From assembly GCA_008501585.1 (NCBI GenBank), contig QQUN01000052.1, positions 23,351 through 87,350 of the forward strand: DNA of 64,000 nucleotides, written 5' to 3'. This document shows positions 43,778 to 52,850 of this stretch, piece after piece. Position numbers and translations under genes: made by a program. The stretch's first letter is position 1. Every line of letters starts with the position of its first letter. The notes beneath the pieces are model-generated. The model had not been told where the DNA came from. It worked only from the letters and a program-made list of their open reading frames with translations, and searched no databases. This DNA is from Pseudomonadota bacterium (GTDB lineage: Bacteria > Pseudomonadota > Gammaproteobacteria > Burkholderiales > Rhodocyclaceae).

Positions 43778-44926
43778 ATGACTCGCATCCGCCCCCGTTC
43801 CGCCGCCACGGTTCGCCGCCTGGCCCGCCGCCTGTCCTGGCGCGCGGCCGCGGCGCTGGCCGTGCTGGCGATGGTCGCCGTGGGACTGGCCGTGGCCGCG
43901 CTGGCCGCGATGTCACTGGCGCTGACCGATTCGCACCTGCCGCTCTGGATGCAGGCCGGTGCCGTTGTGCTGTCCGGCGCGCTGGCCTGGATGGCGGCAC
44001 GCGTGCTGCGGTGGCTGGTCGTGCCGCCGCCGCCTGTCGAGGGGGTGCGTGTCGACCGTGACGCGGCGCCGGCGCTGTACCGCCTGGTCGACAACCTCGC
44101 CGAACGCATGGGCACCGCCTCGATCCGCAACATCCGCATTTCCGCAGAAATGAACGCTGCCGTCTTCCAGCGCCCCGAGCACGGTGCCTGGGGGGCGATG
44201 CGCACCACGCTGATCATCGGCCTGCCGCTGGTCCACAGCGTGTCGCCCCGCCAGCTGGCCGCGATCCTGGCGCACGAACTGGCCCATCTCAACCGGCAGC
44301 GCGGGGGGCGGCAGGCCTGGGGGGCACATGTGCGTGCCTGGTGGCACCGTGTCTGCGAGCGGATTGCGGCCGAGGACAGCCTGCTGGCGCAGGCGCTCGA
44401 CCGGGGCTTTTCACGCTGGGCCGAGGCCGACCTGATGGCCGCCGTGCGGCTGAACCACCTCGAGGAATACGAGGCCGACCGGCTGGCTGCGCGCGTGGTC
44501 GGCGCCAAGTTGCTGGGCGACACGCTGGTGGAAGTGGCCATGAAGGCCAACTTCATTGAAACCGACTACTGGGATGCGGTGATGTCGCAGGCCTCGGCCA
44601 TGCCGCGCCCCAGCCTGCGCCCCTTCCGCGACATGGGCATGGGTGTGGCGGCGGGGTTTCATGCCGCGCCCCAGCACCGGGTGTTGCATTCGCTGGTCTG
44701 CGAGGAGCGGGGTCTGAGCTTCCACCCGACGCTGACCGACCGCCTGGTGGCGCTCGGCGTGGCGCCGCGCATGCCCCAGCCGGACGACACCACCGCGGCG
44801 AGCCACTACCTGCAACGCTCGCTGCCCGGCTTGTCCCGCGTGTTCGATCGCCGTTGGTGGCGCGCTGCGCGCAACGACTGGCGCCGCTATTACGCCGAGG
44901 CGGTGGCGCCGGCCGAGGCGGACTGA
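43778..44926 (+). CDS. M48-family membrane zinc metallopeptidase
   Basis: A 382-aa M48 peptidase. Two hydrophobic segments (about 23-48 and 57-80) anchor it in the inner membrane; the zinc motif HELAH is at 166-170 and the third ligand is in EEYEADRLAA (about 229-238). The C-terminal ~130 residues have no recognised domain. Members act in membrane protein or envelope quality control (HtpX-like). The start at 43778 (MTRIRPRSAATV) is preferred over the frame opening at 43718. Convergent with the cobalamin cluster. Confidence 0.85.
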   Translation: MTRIRPRSAATVRRLARRLSWRAAAALAVLAMVAVGLAVAALAAMSLALTDSHLPLWMQAGAVVLSGALAWMAARVLRWLVVPPPPVEGVRVDRDAAPALYRLVDNLAERMGTASIRNIRISAEMNAAVFQRPEHGAWGAMRTTLIIGLPLVHSVSPRQLAAILAHELAHLNRQRGGRQAWGAHVRAWWHRVCERIAAEDSLLAQALDRGFSRWAEADLMAAVRLNHLEEYEADRLAARVVGAKLLGDTLVEVAMKANFIETDYWDAVMSQASAMPRPSLRPFRDMGMGVAAGFHAAPQHRVLHSLVCEERGLSFHPTLTDRLVALGVAPRMPQPDDTTAASHYLQRSLPGLSRVFDRRWWRAARNDWRRYYAEAVAPAEAD

Positions 44927-44938
44927 CCGCCGGCGTGC

Positions 44939-45760
44939 TCAGCCGGCGCGCAGGGGCGCCAGCGTGTCGAGTGCCGCGGCAATGGCCGGCAGACCCGCCT
45001 CGATGGCGACCAGCCCGGGCGAGAGGATCAGCGCCGACTTGATCTCGTGAATGCGCCCGTCGGCCACCGCCGGCAGTGCGGCCCAGCCCGGACGTGCGGC
45101 GATGTGCTCCGGGCGCAGCTTCTTGCCGCACCACGAGGCCAGGATGATGTCCGGCGCCCGGGCGATCACCTCGGCACCGTCGGCGATGACCCGGGCGCCG
45201 GCGCCCGGCGCCATGGCCCGCTCGGCAAACACATCCTCGCCGCCGGCCAGCCCGATCAGCTCCGACACCCAGCGGATGCCGCAGATCATCGGGCTGTCCC
45301 ACTCCTCGAAATACACCCGCGGCCGCCGGCCGAGCCGGGCCATGCGTGCGTCGCCGGCCTGGCGCGCGGCATCGAGACGGGCCTCGAGTTGCGAGACCAG
45401 GCGGGCCGCGCGCGCCTGGGCGCCGACCAGCGCCCCGACGGTGGTCACCATGCGCAGGATGCCGTCGAGATCACGCTGGTTGAACACGTGCACTGCAACC
45501 CCGGCGCGGATCAGGTCGGCGCAGATGTCGGCCTGCATGTCCGAGAAGGCCAGCACCAGATCCGGTCGCACCGCGAGAATCCGCTCGATCTGCGCGCTGG
45601 AGAAGCCGCTGACCTTGGGTTTTTCCTTGCGCGCCCGCGGCGGACGGGTGGTGAAGCCCGAGATGCCCGCGATGCGGTCGGACTCGCCCAGCGCGTAGAG
45701 CACCTCCACCGTCTCGGTGGACAGGCAGACGATGCGTTCGGGCAGGCGCGGGTGGGTCAT
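44939..45760 (-). CDS. BtuF-like corrinoid-binding protein without signal peptide
   Basis: A 273-aa helical-backbone metal-receptor (type III) binding protein. It starts MTHPRLPERIVCLSTETVEVLYALG and includes GISGFTTRPP and EEWDSPMICGIRWVSELIGLAGGE, typical for cobalamin-binding relatives of BtuF. No signal peptide is visible, unlike its upstream neighbour, so cytosolic location or an undetected start is possible. ATG at 45760 overlaps the upstream gene's stop by 4 nt (ATGA), so both are translated together. Last gene of the cobalamin operon on the minus strand. Confidence 0.8.
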   Translation of the reverse strand: MTHPRLPERIVCLSTETVEVLYALGESDRIAGISGFTTRPPRARKEKPKVSGFSSAQIERILAVRPDLVLAFSDMQADICADLIRAGVAVHVFNQRDLDGILRMVTTVGALVGAQARAARLVSQLEARLDAARQAGDARMARLGRRPRVYFEEWDSPMICGIRWVSELIGLAGGEDVFAERAMAPGAGARVIADGAEVIARAPDIILASWCGKKLRPEHIAARPGWAALPAVADGRIHEIKSALILSPGLVAIEAGLPAIAAALDTLAPLRAG

Positions 45761-46656
45761 CGCTGGCCCGTGCGCCGTGTGCGCGCTGTGTCCAGGTGCG
45801 CGCACAGCATGTCGGCGCCGTCGAGGATGCGCGGGGTGTGGCGCTGGATGAGGTCGGGCGGCACGAAGAACAGGTTGTCACGCTGCACGGCGGTCAGCGT
45901 GCGCCATTTGCGCCAGTCGTCGAGCCATTCGGGGCGCGACTCGCCCATGCCGCTGGCCACGATGGCCTCCGGGTCGGCGGCGAGGACGGCCTCGACACCG
46001 ATCTTCGGGGCGAGGACATCGAGCTTGTCGAACACGTTGCGGCCGCCGCACAGGCGGATCACGTCGGAGATCAGGTGGTGGCCGTTGATGGTCATCAGCG
46101 GCTGGTTCCAGATCTGGTAGAACACCGGCACCGGCGCGCGGCCGGCGAAGCGGGCGTGCAAGGCGTTGCGGTGGGCCAGAAAGCGCTCGGCGGCGGCGTT
46201 GGCCTCGTCCTGTGTGCCCGCCAGAATGCCGATCTGGCGCAGTGAATGGGCCACGGCCTCGAGGCTGCGCGGTTCGTTGATATACACCGGCAGGCCCAGT
46301 GCGCGAAGGCGTTCGAGCTGGGTGGCGGGGTTGCCGCTGCGCCAGCCGATGACCAGATCGGGCTTGAGCGCGGCGATGGCCTCCAGGTCGACCCGCACAT
46401 AGCTGCCGACGCGTTTGACCGAGCGTGCCGCGGCCGGATAGTCGCTGTAGTCGACCGCGCCGACCAGCGCCGGGCCGGCGCCTGCCGCGTAGATCAGCTC
46501 GGTGACATGCGGTGCCAGCGAAACGATGCGCCGGGCGGGGCCGGGCAGGGTGAGCTGCTGGCCGACGTCGTCGGACAGTGCCAGCTCGGCCCGGCCGGGG
46601 GTCGCGGGCAGCAGCAGGGCCAGGGCAAGCAGCGTGATGGCGAGGTGACGGGGCAT
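45757..46656 (-). CDS. btuF: Periplasmic cobalamin-binding protein BtuF
   Basis: A 299-aa type III binding protein with a signal peptide (about 1-23, cleavage after GRA). Core BtuF features: RRIVSLAPHVTELIYAAGAG (about 42-61), GAVDYSDYPAAARSVKRVGSY and the backbone helix segment followed by QIWNQPLMTINGHHLISDVI. It captures cobalamin or cobinamide for import. No BtuC or BtuD gene is in the window, so the permease must lie elsewhere. It begins 6 nt after the cobD stop on the same strand. Confidence 0.88.
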   Translation of the reverse strand: MPRHLAITLLALALLLPATPGRAELALSDDVGQQLTLPGPARRIVSLAPHVTELIYAAGAGPALVGAVDYSDYPAAARSVKRVGSYVRVDLEAIAALKPDLVIGWRSGNPATQLERLRALGLPVYINEPRSLEAVAHSLRQIGILAGTQDEANAAAERFLAHRNALHARFAGRAPVPVFYQIWNQPLMTINGHHLISDVIRLCGGRNVFDKLDVLAPKIGVEAVLAADPEAIVASGMGESRPEWLDDWRKWRTLTAVQRDNLFFVPPDLIQRHTPRILDGADMLCAHLDTARTRRTGQR

Positions 46657-46662
46657 GGGGGC

Positions 46663-47655
46663 TTACTCCAGTGACAGGCCGGCGTGCCGGCCGTGTTGCA
46701 GGCTGAGGTCGAGACGTTGCCAGCCGGCCTCGTCGGCCGGCAAGGCCAGGCGCACGGCCGGCGGGGCGTCGAAGGCGCGGACCCAGATCGCCGCGCGGGC
46801 GAAATGCGCCTGCCAGTGGCGGGCATCGGCGGTCGGGACATATTTGAACAGCGCCGGCCCGCGGGGCTGGCCACCGTGGCGCGCCAGCAAGGCGGCCATG
46901 CGTGCGCCGTCGGCCGCGAGGCGGCGACGCATGCAGGCTTGCCAGGCGGTGTCGGACAGCGCCTGACGGGCGATGTCTTGTGCCGGGGCGCTCAGGGTCC
47001 AGGGGCCGAGGTGCTCGGCCAGCGCGTCGCGCAGGGCGGCCGGGCCAAACACGAAGCCGACACGCGCACCGGCCAGCCCGAAAAACTTGCCCAGCGAGCG
47101 CAGGACCACCAGGCCGGGCTGGCCGGCCAGCGGGGCCAGGCTGTCGGCGGGATCGGTATCGATGAAGGCTTCGTCCACGATCAGCGTGCCGCCACGGCGC
47201 TGCAGCCGCCGGTGCCAGTCAAGCAGCTGCGCGCGGCTGAAGTGCTCGCCGCCGGGGTTGTTCGGGCACACCAGCAGCAGGGCGTCGAGCGTATCGACGG
47301 CGGCGTCGATGGCCGCGGCGGCCAGCGGCACCACCTCGCGATGCCGCCAGGCGTGTGCGTGTTCGGCATAGCTCGGGGTCAGCAGGCCGATGCGCCGGGC
47401 GGCGAGCACGGCCGGCAGGGCCTGGATGGCGGCCTGGCTGCCGGCGACCGGCAGCAACTGGTCGCTGCCGTAGTAGGCGCTGGCGGCGGCGAGCAGGTTG
47501 GCGTCGGGTTCGGGCAGGCGGTGCCAGAGACGGGCCGGGGGCGAGACCAGCGGATAGTGGGTCGGGTTGATCCCGGTGGACAGGTCCAGCCAGTCGGCCA
47601 AGGGGATGCCATAGGCCGACGCCGCGGCGCGCAGGCTGCCACCGTGCTCAAGCAT
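46663..47655 (-). CDS. cobD: L-threonine-O-3-phosphate decarboxylase CobD/CobC
   Basis: A 330-aa PLP enzyme of the histidinol-phosphate aminotransferase-like fold that makes (R)-1-aminopropan-2-ol phosphate, the linker of the cobalamin nucleotide loop. [31 protein letters not shown] is the characteristic opening (first 31 residues); the PLP lysine is Lys190 in [11 protein letters not shown], and CPNNPGG (130-136) plus VDEAF (160-164) hold the cofactor. It overlaps cbiB by 8 nt. Named CobD in Salmonella and CobC in Pseudomonas. Confidence 0.93.
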   Translation of the reverse strand: MLEHGGSLRAAASAYGIPLADWLDLSTGINPTHYPLVSPPARLWHRLPEPDANLLAAASAYYGSDQLLPVAGSQAAIQALPAVLAARRIGLLTPSYAEHAHAWRHREVVPLAAAAIDAAVDTLDALLLVCPNNPGGEHFSRAQLLDWHRRLQRRGGTLIVDEAFIDTDPADSLAPLAGQPGLVVLRSLGKFFGLAGARVGFVFGPAALRDALAEHLGPWTLSAPAQDIARQALSDTAWQACMRRRLAADGARMAALLARHGGQPRGPALFKYVPTADARHWQAHFARAAIWVRAFDAPPAVRLALPADEAGWQRLDLSLQHGRHAGLSLE

Positions 47656-48583
47656 GACCGAGCCCCCAGGCCATCGCGCCGGCGAGCAGGCAGAGGCTGA
47701 CCCACAGTGTCAGCGTGCGGCCGACCAGGGTGATGGCGTCGGCCAGGCTGTCGGCGTCGGGCGCGCCGCCGCGGCCCAGCGTGGGGCGTTGCGTCATCGT
47801 GCCGTGATAGGGCGCCTCGCCGCCCAGCTGCACGCGCAGGGCGCCGGCGCCGGCCGCCATCACCGGGCCGGCGTTCGGGCTTTTCCAGCGCGGGGCCTGG
47901 TGGCGCCAGCACTGCAGGGCGTTGCGGGTGTCGCCGAGCAGGGCGTAGCTGAGCGCGGTCAGCCGGGCCGGCAGCCAGCCGAGCACATCGTCGGCACGCG
48001 CGGCGAGCCGGCCAAAGTGGTGGTAGCGCTCGGTGCGGTAGCCCCACATGGCGTCGAGCGTATTGGCCAGCCGGAACAACAGGGCGCCGGGGCCGCCGGC
48101 GACGAGAAACCAGAACAGGGTGCCGAAGATGGCGTCGTTACCGTTCTCCAGCACCGATTCGGTGCCGGCGGCGGCGACCTGCGTTGGCGTCAGCGCCGCG
48201 GTGTCGCGCGAGACGATCCAGCCGACGCGGCGGCGGGCTTCGGTCAGGTCGCCGTTGCGCAGCGGTAAGGCAACGGCGCGGGCATGGTCGATCAGCGCGC
48301 GTCCGCCGAGGGCAAAGTAGAGCAGCGCAACATCGACCGCGACGGCCGTGCCGGCGCCGAGGGTGCGCAGCCAGCCGGCCAGCCACACCGCCGGCAGCAC
48401 GGCGAGCGACCAGGCCAGCGCGCCGCGGGCGATGCCGTGTCGCGGTCGGTTGAGGCGCCGCTCGAGCCGGCTGGCCAGCGCGCCGAAGCCGACCAGCGGA
48501 TGAAAGCGTCGCGGCTCGCCGAGCAGGCGGTCGAGCAGCACGCCGGCGGCGAGGGCAAGAGCCAGTTGGGTCAACGGGGGCAT
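47648..48583 (-). CDS. cbiB: Adenosylcobinamide-phosphate synthase CbiB
   Basis: A 311-aa integral membrane enzyme that attaches the aminopropanol phosphate (made by the CobD next door) to adenosylcobyric acid. [19 protein letters not shown] (about 17-35), [29 protein letters not shown] and [18 protein letters not shown] are hallmark CbiB stretches, interspersed with four to five hydrophobic segments. The ATG at 48583 is chosen since the family starts here; the minus-strand frame stays open far upstream (to 50392) only because of high G+C antisense to cobQ. First gene of the minus-strand cobalamin operon. Confidence 0.93.
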   Translation of the reverse strand: MPPLTQLALALAAGVLLDRLLGEPRRFHPLVGFGALASRLERRLNRPRHGIARGALAWSLAVLPAVWLAGWLRTLGAGTAVAVDVALLYFALGGRALIDHARAVALPLRNGDLTEARRRVGWIVSRDTAALTPTQVAAAGTESVLENGNDAIFGTLFWFLVAGGPGALLFRLANTLDAMWGYRTERYHHFGRLAARADDVLGWLPARLTALSYALLGDTRNALQCWRHQAPRWKSPNAGPVMAAGAGALRVQLGGEAPYHGTMTQRPTLGRGGAPDADSLADAITLVGRTLTLWVSLCLLAGAMAWGLGHA

Positions 48584-48652
48584 GGCGAAAGTGCACGGCG
48601 CGCGGCCGCTTGCGGGATAATCCGGAACTTTGCGAGAACGGGATTGTACGTG

Positions 48653-50149
48653 ATGCACGAATGCGCCAGCCTGATGGTTCAGGGCACCACCTCCGATGCC
48701 GGCAAAACCACGCTGGTTGCGGGCCTGGCGCGGCTGCTGGCGCGTGGCGGCTGCCGCGTGGCGCCGTTCAAGCCGCAGAACATGGCGCTCAATTCGGCGG
48801 TCACCGCCGATGGCGGCGAGATCGGTCGCGCGCAGGCGCTGCAGGCGCTGGCCGCCGGCGTGGCGCCGCATACCGACTTCAACCCGGTGCTGCTCAAGCC
48901 GGCCACCGATATCGGTGCGCAGGTGATCATCCACGGCCAGGTGGTGTCGACGCTGTCGGCCAAGGATTACCATCAATACAAGCCAACCGCGATGGCGGCG
49001 GTGATGCAAAGCTGGAGCCGCCTCACCGCCGCCTACGACTGCGTGCTGGTCGAGGGCGCCGGCAGCCCGGCCGAGATCAACCTGCGCGACCGCGACATCG
49101 CCAACATGGGCTTTGCCGAGGCGGCCGATTGCCCGGTGGTGCTGGTGGCCGACATCGACCGCGGCGGTGTCTTCGCCCATCTCGTCGGGACGCTCGCGCT
49201 GCTCTCGCCGAGCGAGCAGGCGCGGGTCAAGGGCTTCATCATCAACCGCTTTCGCGGCGACATCGGCCTGCTGCAGCCGGGGCTGGACTGGCTCGAGGCG
49301 CGCACCGGGCGGCCGGTGATCGGCACGCTGCCGTATCTGCACGGCCTGTTCCTGGATGCCGAGGATGCGCTGGGCGATGCCCGGGCGGAGAAGGGCGAGA
49401 TCGCGCTGCGGGTGGTGGCGCCGGCGTTTCCGCGCATCTCCAACCACACCGACCTGGACGCGCTGCGCCTGCATCCGCAGGTGGACTTTCAGTGGGTGGG
49501 GCCGGGGCAGCCGATTCCACCTGCCGACCTGATCGTGCTGCCCGGCTCCAAGGCCGTGCGGGCGGACCGCGACTGGATGGCGGCGCAGGGCTGGGATGCC
49601 GCCATTGCCCGGCATCTGCGCTATGGCGGCAAGCTGGTGGGCATTTGCGGCGGCTTCCAGATGCTCGGCACGCGCCTGCATGATCCGCTCGGTGTCGAGG
49701 GCGCGCCGGGCAGTAGCGATGGCCTGGGCCTGCTCGAGATGGAGACCACGCTCGAGTCGGTCAAGCAGCTGAGCAATGTGCGCGGCACCCTGTGCTTCGG
49801 CGAGGGGGCGGCAATGGCCGGCTACGAAATCCACATGGGCGTGAGCCGCGGGCCGGCCCTGGCCCGCCCGGCCGTGCGTTTCGACGACGGGCGCAACGAC
49901 GGCGCGATCAGCGCGGACGGCCAGGTGCTCGGCAGCTATGCGCATGGCCTGTTCGACCGGCCCGCGGCGCTGGCTGCGCTGCTGGACTGGGCCGGCGTGA
50001 CAGGGGCCGAGGTGGTCGATGTGGCGGGGCGCCGGGAGGCCGATCTCGACCGGCTGGCCGACTGCCTGGCCGCGCACCTGGACCTCGACCGTCTGGCCCG
50101 CTGCTTCGGCGCGCCCCATGAAAACGCCATCCGTGCATACGTTGCTTGA
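48653..50149 (+). CDS. cobQ: Cobyric acid synthase CobQ/CbiP
   Basis: A 498-aa glutamine-dependent amidotransferase that amidates four side chains of adenosylcobyrinic diamide. N-terminal synthetase: [13 protein letters not shown] (P-loop) and [29 protein letters not shown]-terminal glutaminase: nucleophile Cys332 in [11 protein letters not shown] and His in SYAHGLFD. It is divergent from cbiB with 69 nt between the two start codons, so both share one promoter region too short for a cobalamin riboswitch. GTG directly before the ATG is an alternative start. Confidence 0.95.
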   Translation: MHECASLMVQGTTSDAGKTTLVAGLARLLARGGCRVAPFKPQNMALNSAVTADGGEIGRAQALQALAAGVAPHTDFNPVLLKPATDIGAQVIIHGQVVSTLSAKDYHQYKPTAMAAVMQSWSRLTAAYDCVLVEGAGSPAEINLRDRDIANMGFAEAADCPVVLVADIDRGGVFAHLVGTLALLSPSEQARVKGFIINRFRGDIGLLQPGLDWLEARTGRPVIGTLPYLHGLFLDAEDALGDARAEKGEIALRVVAPAFPRISNHTDLDALRLHPQVDFQWVGPGQPIPPADLIVLPGSKAVRADRDWMAAQGWDAAIARHLRYGGKLVGICGGFQMLGTRLHDPLGVEGAPGSSDGLGLLEMETTLESVKQLSNVRGTLCFGEGAAMAGYEIHMGVSRGPALARPAVRFDDGRNDGAISADGQVLGSYAHGLFDRPAALAALLDWAGVTGAEVVDVAGRREADLDRLADCLAAHLDLDRLARCFGAPHENAIRAYVA

Positions 50150-50182
50150 CCTCGGCCGGCCCCGCTCACTACCATCTGCTCC

Positions 50183-50377
50183 ATGGACGCTGAACTCGAC
50201 CACCTCCAGCAGCAGCTGGACGAACTGATCCGCTACTTCGATGCGCAGAAGCAGGAGAACCGCGAGCTCAAATCGCGGATCGCTGCCCTGCAGGCAGAGA
50301 ACAAGCGGCTGGCCGCGAAGGTCGATGCGGCCGTGCGTGGCGTCAGTGCCGTGCTCGACACCCTGCCCGAGAGCTGA
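50183..50377 (+). CDS. Small coiled-coil protein, ZapB-like (TIGR02449 type)
   Basis: A 64-aa heptad-repeat protein ([20 protein letters not shown] and onward), predicted to be a single coiled coil along nearly its whole length. It matches the small proteins that regularly precede zapA in beta- and gammaproteobacteria and is likely a ZapB-like cell-division helper. It ends 5 nt before zapA, so they are co-transcribed. The name rests on size, coiled coil and position. Confidence 0.8.
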   Translation: MDAELDHLQQQLDELIRYFDAQKQENRELKSRIAALQAENKRLAAKVDAAVRGVSAVLDTLPES

Positions 50378-50382
50378 ACGAC

Positions 50383-50679
50383 ATGGACACACTCGACATC
50401 ATCCTGCTGGGCAAGGAATACCGGGTCGGCTGCGCGCCGGAAGACCGCGAGGGGCTGCAGGCGGCGGTGCAGGTGCTCGAGAGCAAGCTGTCCGAACTGG
50501 GCGGAAAGACCGGCGCCACCGGCGAGAAACTGGCGGTCATGACGGCCCTGAATATTGCCCATGAATATCTGCAATTCCAGCGCTCCGGCGGGTTTGACAT
50601 GCCGGGCATGAAGCGTAGAATCGATGCCATGAATTCGCGTCTGGACGATGTCCTGGCGCAACAGGAAAAGCTGTTTTGA
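50383..50679 (+). CDS. zapA: Cell division protein ZapA
   Basis: A 98-aa ZapA: N-terminal [22 protein letters not shown] globular part and C-terminal coiled coil for dimer/tetramer formation (about 55-98). It cross-links FtsZ filaments in the division ring. Placed between the ZapB-like gene and the 6S RNA gene, the conserved order in many proteobacteria. Confidence 0.93.
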   Translation: MDTLDIILLGKEYRVGCAPEDREGLQAAVQVLESKLSELGGKTGATGEKLAVMTALNIAHEYLQFQRSGGFDMPGMKRRIDAMNSRLDDVLAQQEKLF

Positions 50680-50705
50680 GTGCCGTTTTCGGCACCTTTA
50701 AGATC

Positions 50706-50886
50706 AATCCCCTGCGGTGTTCGCGTCGGCCGTCGATTCCTTGAACCAATGTCATGCGACATGGTTGCGAACCGCTACGATTGCCGTTGTGCGCATCCCA
50801 AAGCCGGATGCGCCTGAAGCATCAGGTACAGCGACCACCTGAACCCTAGGTTCAGGATGCCCGGTCGGGTCGGCATCGCGGGGGAC
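50706..50886 (+). ncRNA. ssrS: 6S RNA
   Basis: About 180 nt. The 5' end (CCCCTGCGGTG near 50709) pairs with the 3' end (CATCGCGGGG near 50875-50884) as the closing stem, with a long rod of paired arms around a central bulge between, the 6S architecture that mimics an open promoter and traps sigma-70 RNA polymerase. Location right after zapA is the conserved ssrS locus. Ends are approximate. Confidence 0.88.
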
Positions 50887-50895
50887 CTCATCCAG

Positions 50896-50930
50896 CGGGT
50901 GTGGCAATGGCCACACCCGTTTTCATTTTG
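50896..50930 (+). terminator. Terminator of 6S RNA, overlapping the 3' end of the DUF1850 gene
   Basis: CGGGTGTGG (50896-50904) pairs with CCACACCCG (50911-50919), followed by TTTTCATTTT. The stop codon of the convergent DUF1850 gene (50923-50925 on the minus strand) lies inside the T tract. Confidence 0.85.
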
Positions 50931-51381
50931 TCGCCGCCACGCATTGCCCGACGTCGATCCGCGCGATCTCGGGCAGCCCCGGCAGCCAGTCGGTCAGCGG
51001 CTGGCAGCGGCCTGCGGCGCACAGTGTGTAACCGGCAGTGAAGGGCGAATGGGTGAGGTGCAGCGCCGGCTCGCGGCGCAGCACCTGGTAGTGCCACACA
51101 CCGTCGACCAGGCGGGCGCCGGGGGGCGGTTCCATGCCGGCGCCGGAGCCGCGCACTCGCGCTTCGCGCAGCGTCATCATGCCGTCGTCCAGCCGCCAGT
51201 CCTCCTCCCAGCGGATCTTCTCGATCGAGTGCATCCAGGCCAGGGTGAATTGCGTGGCGGGCAGCGTCCGGGTCGGCACGCCGTCGCTGCGCAGGCACAG
51301 GCGCGGGGTGGGCGGTTCCGCGGCAGGGTGGGCGCAGGCGGCCAGCAGCACGATGCCGGTCAGGGTCAGTGGGCGATGCAT
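50923..51381 (-). CDS. DUF1850 family lipoprotein-like protein
   Basis: A 152-aa protein with a lipoprotein-type leader: hydrophobic start and lipobox LAAC with Cys16. The mature part carries WMHSIEKIRWEEDWRL (49-64), the core of DUF1850, a family usually found beside TAXI/TRAP transporter genes. No such transporter is nearby here. Function unknown. It is convergent with 6S RNA and divergent from the EVE gene, 78 nt apart. Confidence 0.75.
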   Translation of the reverse strand: MHRPLTLTGIVLLAACAHPAAEPPTPRLCLRSDGVPTRTLPATQFTLAWMHSIEKIRWEEDWRLDDGMMTLREARVRGSGAGMEPPPGARLVDGVWHYQVLRREPALHLTHSPFTAGYTLCAAGRCQPLTDWLPGLPEIARIDVGQCVAATK

Positions 51382-51459
51382 CGGCGCATGCTAGTCGCTT
51401 GGCCGGCCCGGCTCAAGCGGCGCGCTGGTAAAGTAGCGCCCTGTGTTGCAGGAGGGGAC

Positions 51460-51939
51460 ATGCGCTACTGGTTGATGAAGTCCGAACCGGACGATTGCTC
51501 GATCGACGATCTGGCCGCGATGCCGGCGCAGACCGTGCCCTGGTATGGCGTGCGCAACTATCAGGCGCGCAATTTCATGATGCACCAGATGGCGGTGGGC
51601 GACCCGGTGCTGTTCTATCACTCGAGCTGCCCCGAGCCGGGTATTGCCGGCATCGCCGAGGTGGCCTCGCCGGCCTACCCGGACGCGACCCAGTTCGACC
51701 CGACGAGCCGGTTCTTCGACCCCAAGTCCCGCGCCGAGCAGCCGCGCTGGTTCAATGTGGACGTGCGCTTCCGGCGCAAGACGCGCTTGATCGGCCTGGC
51801 TGAACTGCGCCAGAGGCCGGAGCTGGCCAACATGCGCGTGCTGGCGCGCGGCAACCGCTTGTCGATCACGCCGGTCGATCCGGACGAATGGCGGTTCATT
51901 ACCGAACAATTGCTGGACGCGAAGGCACATGAGCGTTGA
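51460..51939 (+). CDS. EVE-domain protein
   Basis: A 159-aa single EVE domain, a PUA-like fold that binds modified bases in DNA or RNA. MRYWLMKSEPDDCSIDDL at the start, WYGVRNYQARNFM, VLFYHSS and WFNVDVRF are family landmarks (YthN/thymocyte nuclear protein 1 type). Ribosome site GGAGGGG at 51451-51457. It overlaps the TauE gene by 11 nt, so the two are co-translated. Confidence 0.9.
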   Translation: MRYWLMKSEPDDCSIDDLAAMPAQTVPWYGVRNYQARNFMMHQMAVGDPVLFYHSSCPEPGIAGIAEVASPAYPDATQFDPTSRFFDPKSRAEQPRWFNVDVRFRRKTRLIGLAELRQRPELANMRVLARGNRLSITPVDPDEWRFITEQLLDAKAHER

Positions 51940-52735
51940 CCTGTGGTGGCTGTCCTATCCCCTGCTCGGGGCCTTTGTCGGCTTTTTTGCCGGGATGCTC
52001 GGTGTCGGTGGCGGCGGGATCATGGTGCCGGTGCTGACCAGCCTGTTCGTGGCCCAGGGCTTTCCGGCCGACAAGATCGTGCATATGGCGCTGGGGACCT
52101 CGATGGCGGGTATCGTGATGACCTCGGTGGCCAGCCTGCGGGCGCATCACCGCCACGGCGCGGTGCGCTGGGACGTGGTGCGCTTCATCACGCCCGGCAT
52201 CCTCGTGGGCACCTTCGGGGCGACCTTCATTGCCTCGCATGTGGACTCCGAGCCGCTGGCCATCTTCTTTGCCTGCTTCATGGCCTATGTGTCGGCCCAG
52301 ATGCTGCTCAACATCAAGCCGAAGCCGAGCCGTGGGCTGCCCGGGCCGGTGGGCATGACCGGCGTGGGCCTGGGGATCGGCGGTGTGTCGGCGCTGGTGG
52401 CGATCGGTGGCGGCTCGCTGTCGGTGCCGTTCATGACCTGGTGCAACATCAAGATGCAGAACGCCATCGGCACGTCGGCGGCCATCGGCCTGCCGATTGC
52501 CGTGGCCGGCACGCTCGGCTACGTGGTCAACGGCTGGGGGACGGAAGGGACGCCGGCGTATACGGCGGGTTTCATCTATCTGCCGGCGCTGGTGCTGATC
52601 ACGGCGGTGAGCACGCTCACGGCGCCCTTCGGCGCCCGGCTGGCGCACCGACTGCCGGTGGCGACCCTGAAGAAGATCTTTGCCGCGGTGCTGGTGCTGC
52701 TGTGCCTGAAAATGCTGCACAGCGTGTTCGGCTGA
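51929..52735 (+). CDS. TauE/SafE-family anion exporter
   Basis: A 268-aa membrane protein with about eight segments in two repeats, the GMLGVGGGGIMVPVL and GIGGVSALVAIGGGSLSVPFM motifs of the TauE/SafE (DUF81) family. Members export sulfite, sulfoacetate or similar anions; the substrate here is unknown. Starts within the 3' end of the EVE gene (11-nt overlap). Confidence 0.88.
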   Translation: MSVDLWWLSYPLLGAFVGFFAGMLGVGGGGIMVPVLTSLFVAQGFPADKIVHMALGTSMAGIVMTSVASLRAHHRHGAVRWDVVRFITPGILVGTFGATFIASHVDSEPLAIFFACFMAYVSAQMLLNIKPKPSRGLPGPVGMTGVGLGIGGVSALVAIGGGSLSVPFMTWCNIKMQNAIGTSAAIGLPIAVAGTLGYVVNGWGTEGTPAYTAGFIYLPALVLITAVSTLTAPFGARLAHRLPVATLKKIFAAVLVLLCLKMLHSVFG

Positions 52736-52809
52736 GAGGCGGTGAGTCGATCGACTGGGCGTGCCAGTTGCCGGGCTACCCGCGCGACACGTCCTTTGCC
52801 CGTTCTGAG

Positions 52810-52836
52810 CCGAGGCCCCGCCGGGGCGGGGCCTCG
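52810..52836. terminator. GC-rich stem between tauE-like and phoX genes
   Basis: CCGAGGCCCCGCC and GGCGGGGCCTCGG form a perfect 13-bp stem with almost no loop, between two convergent genes. No T run on either side, so termination is probable but may need Rho. Confidence 0.6.
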
Positions 52837-52850
52837 GTCCGACGGTCGCC

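Noticed and set aside
48584..48652. Cobalamin riboswitch before cbiB or cobQ
   Set aside because: Only 69 bases separate the start codons, too little for a riboswitch of about 200 nt.
47648..50392. A 914-codon open frame on the minus strand
   Set aside because: Only the first part (to 48583) is CbiB; the rest is antisense to cobQ and zapA and open because of high G+C.
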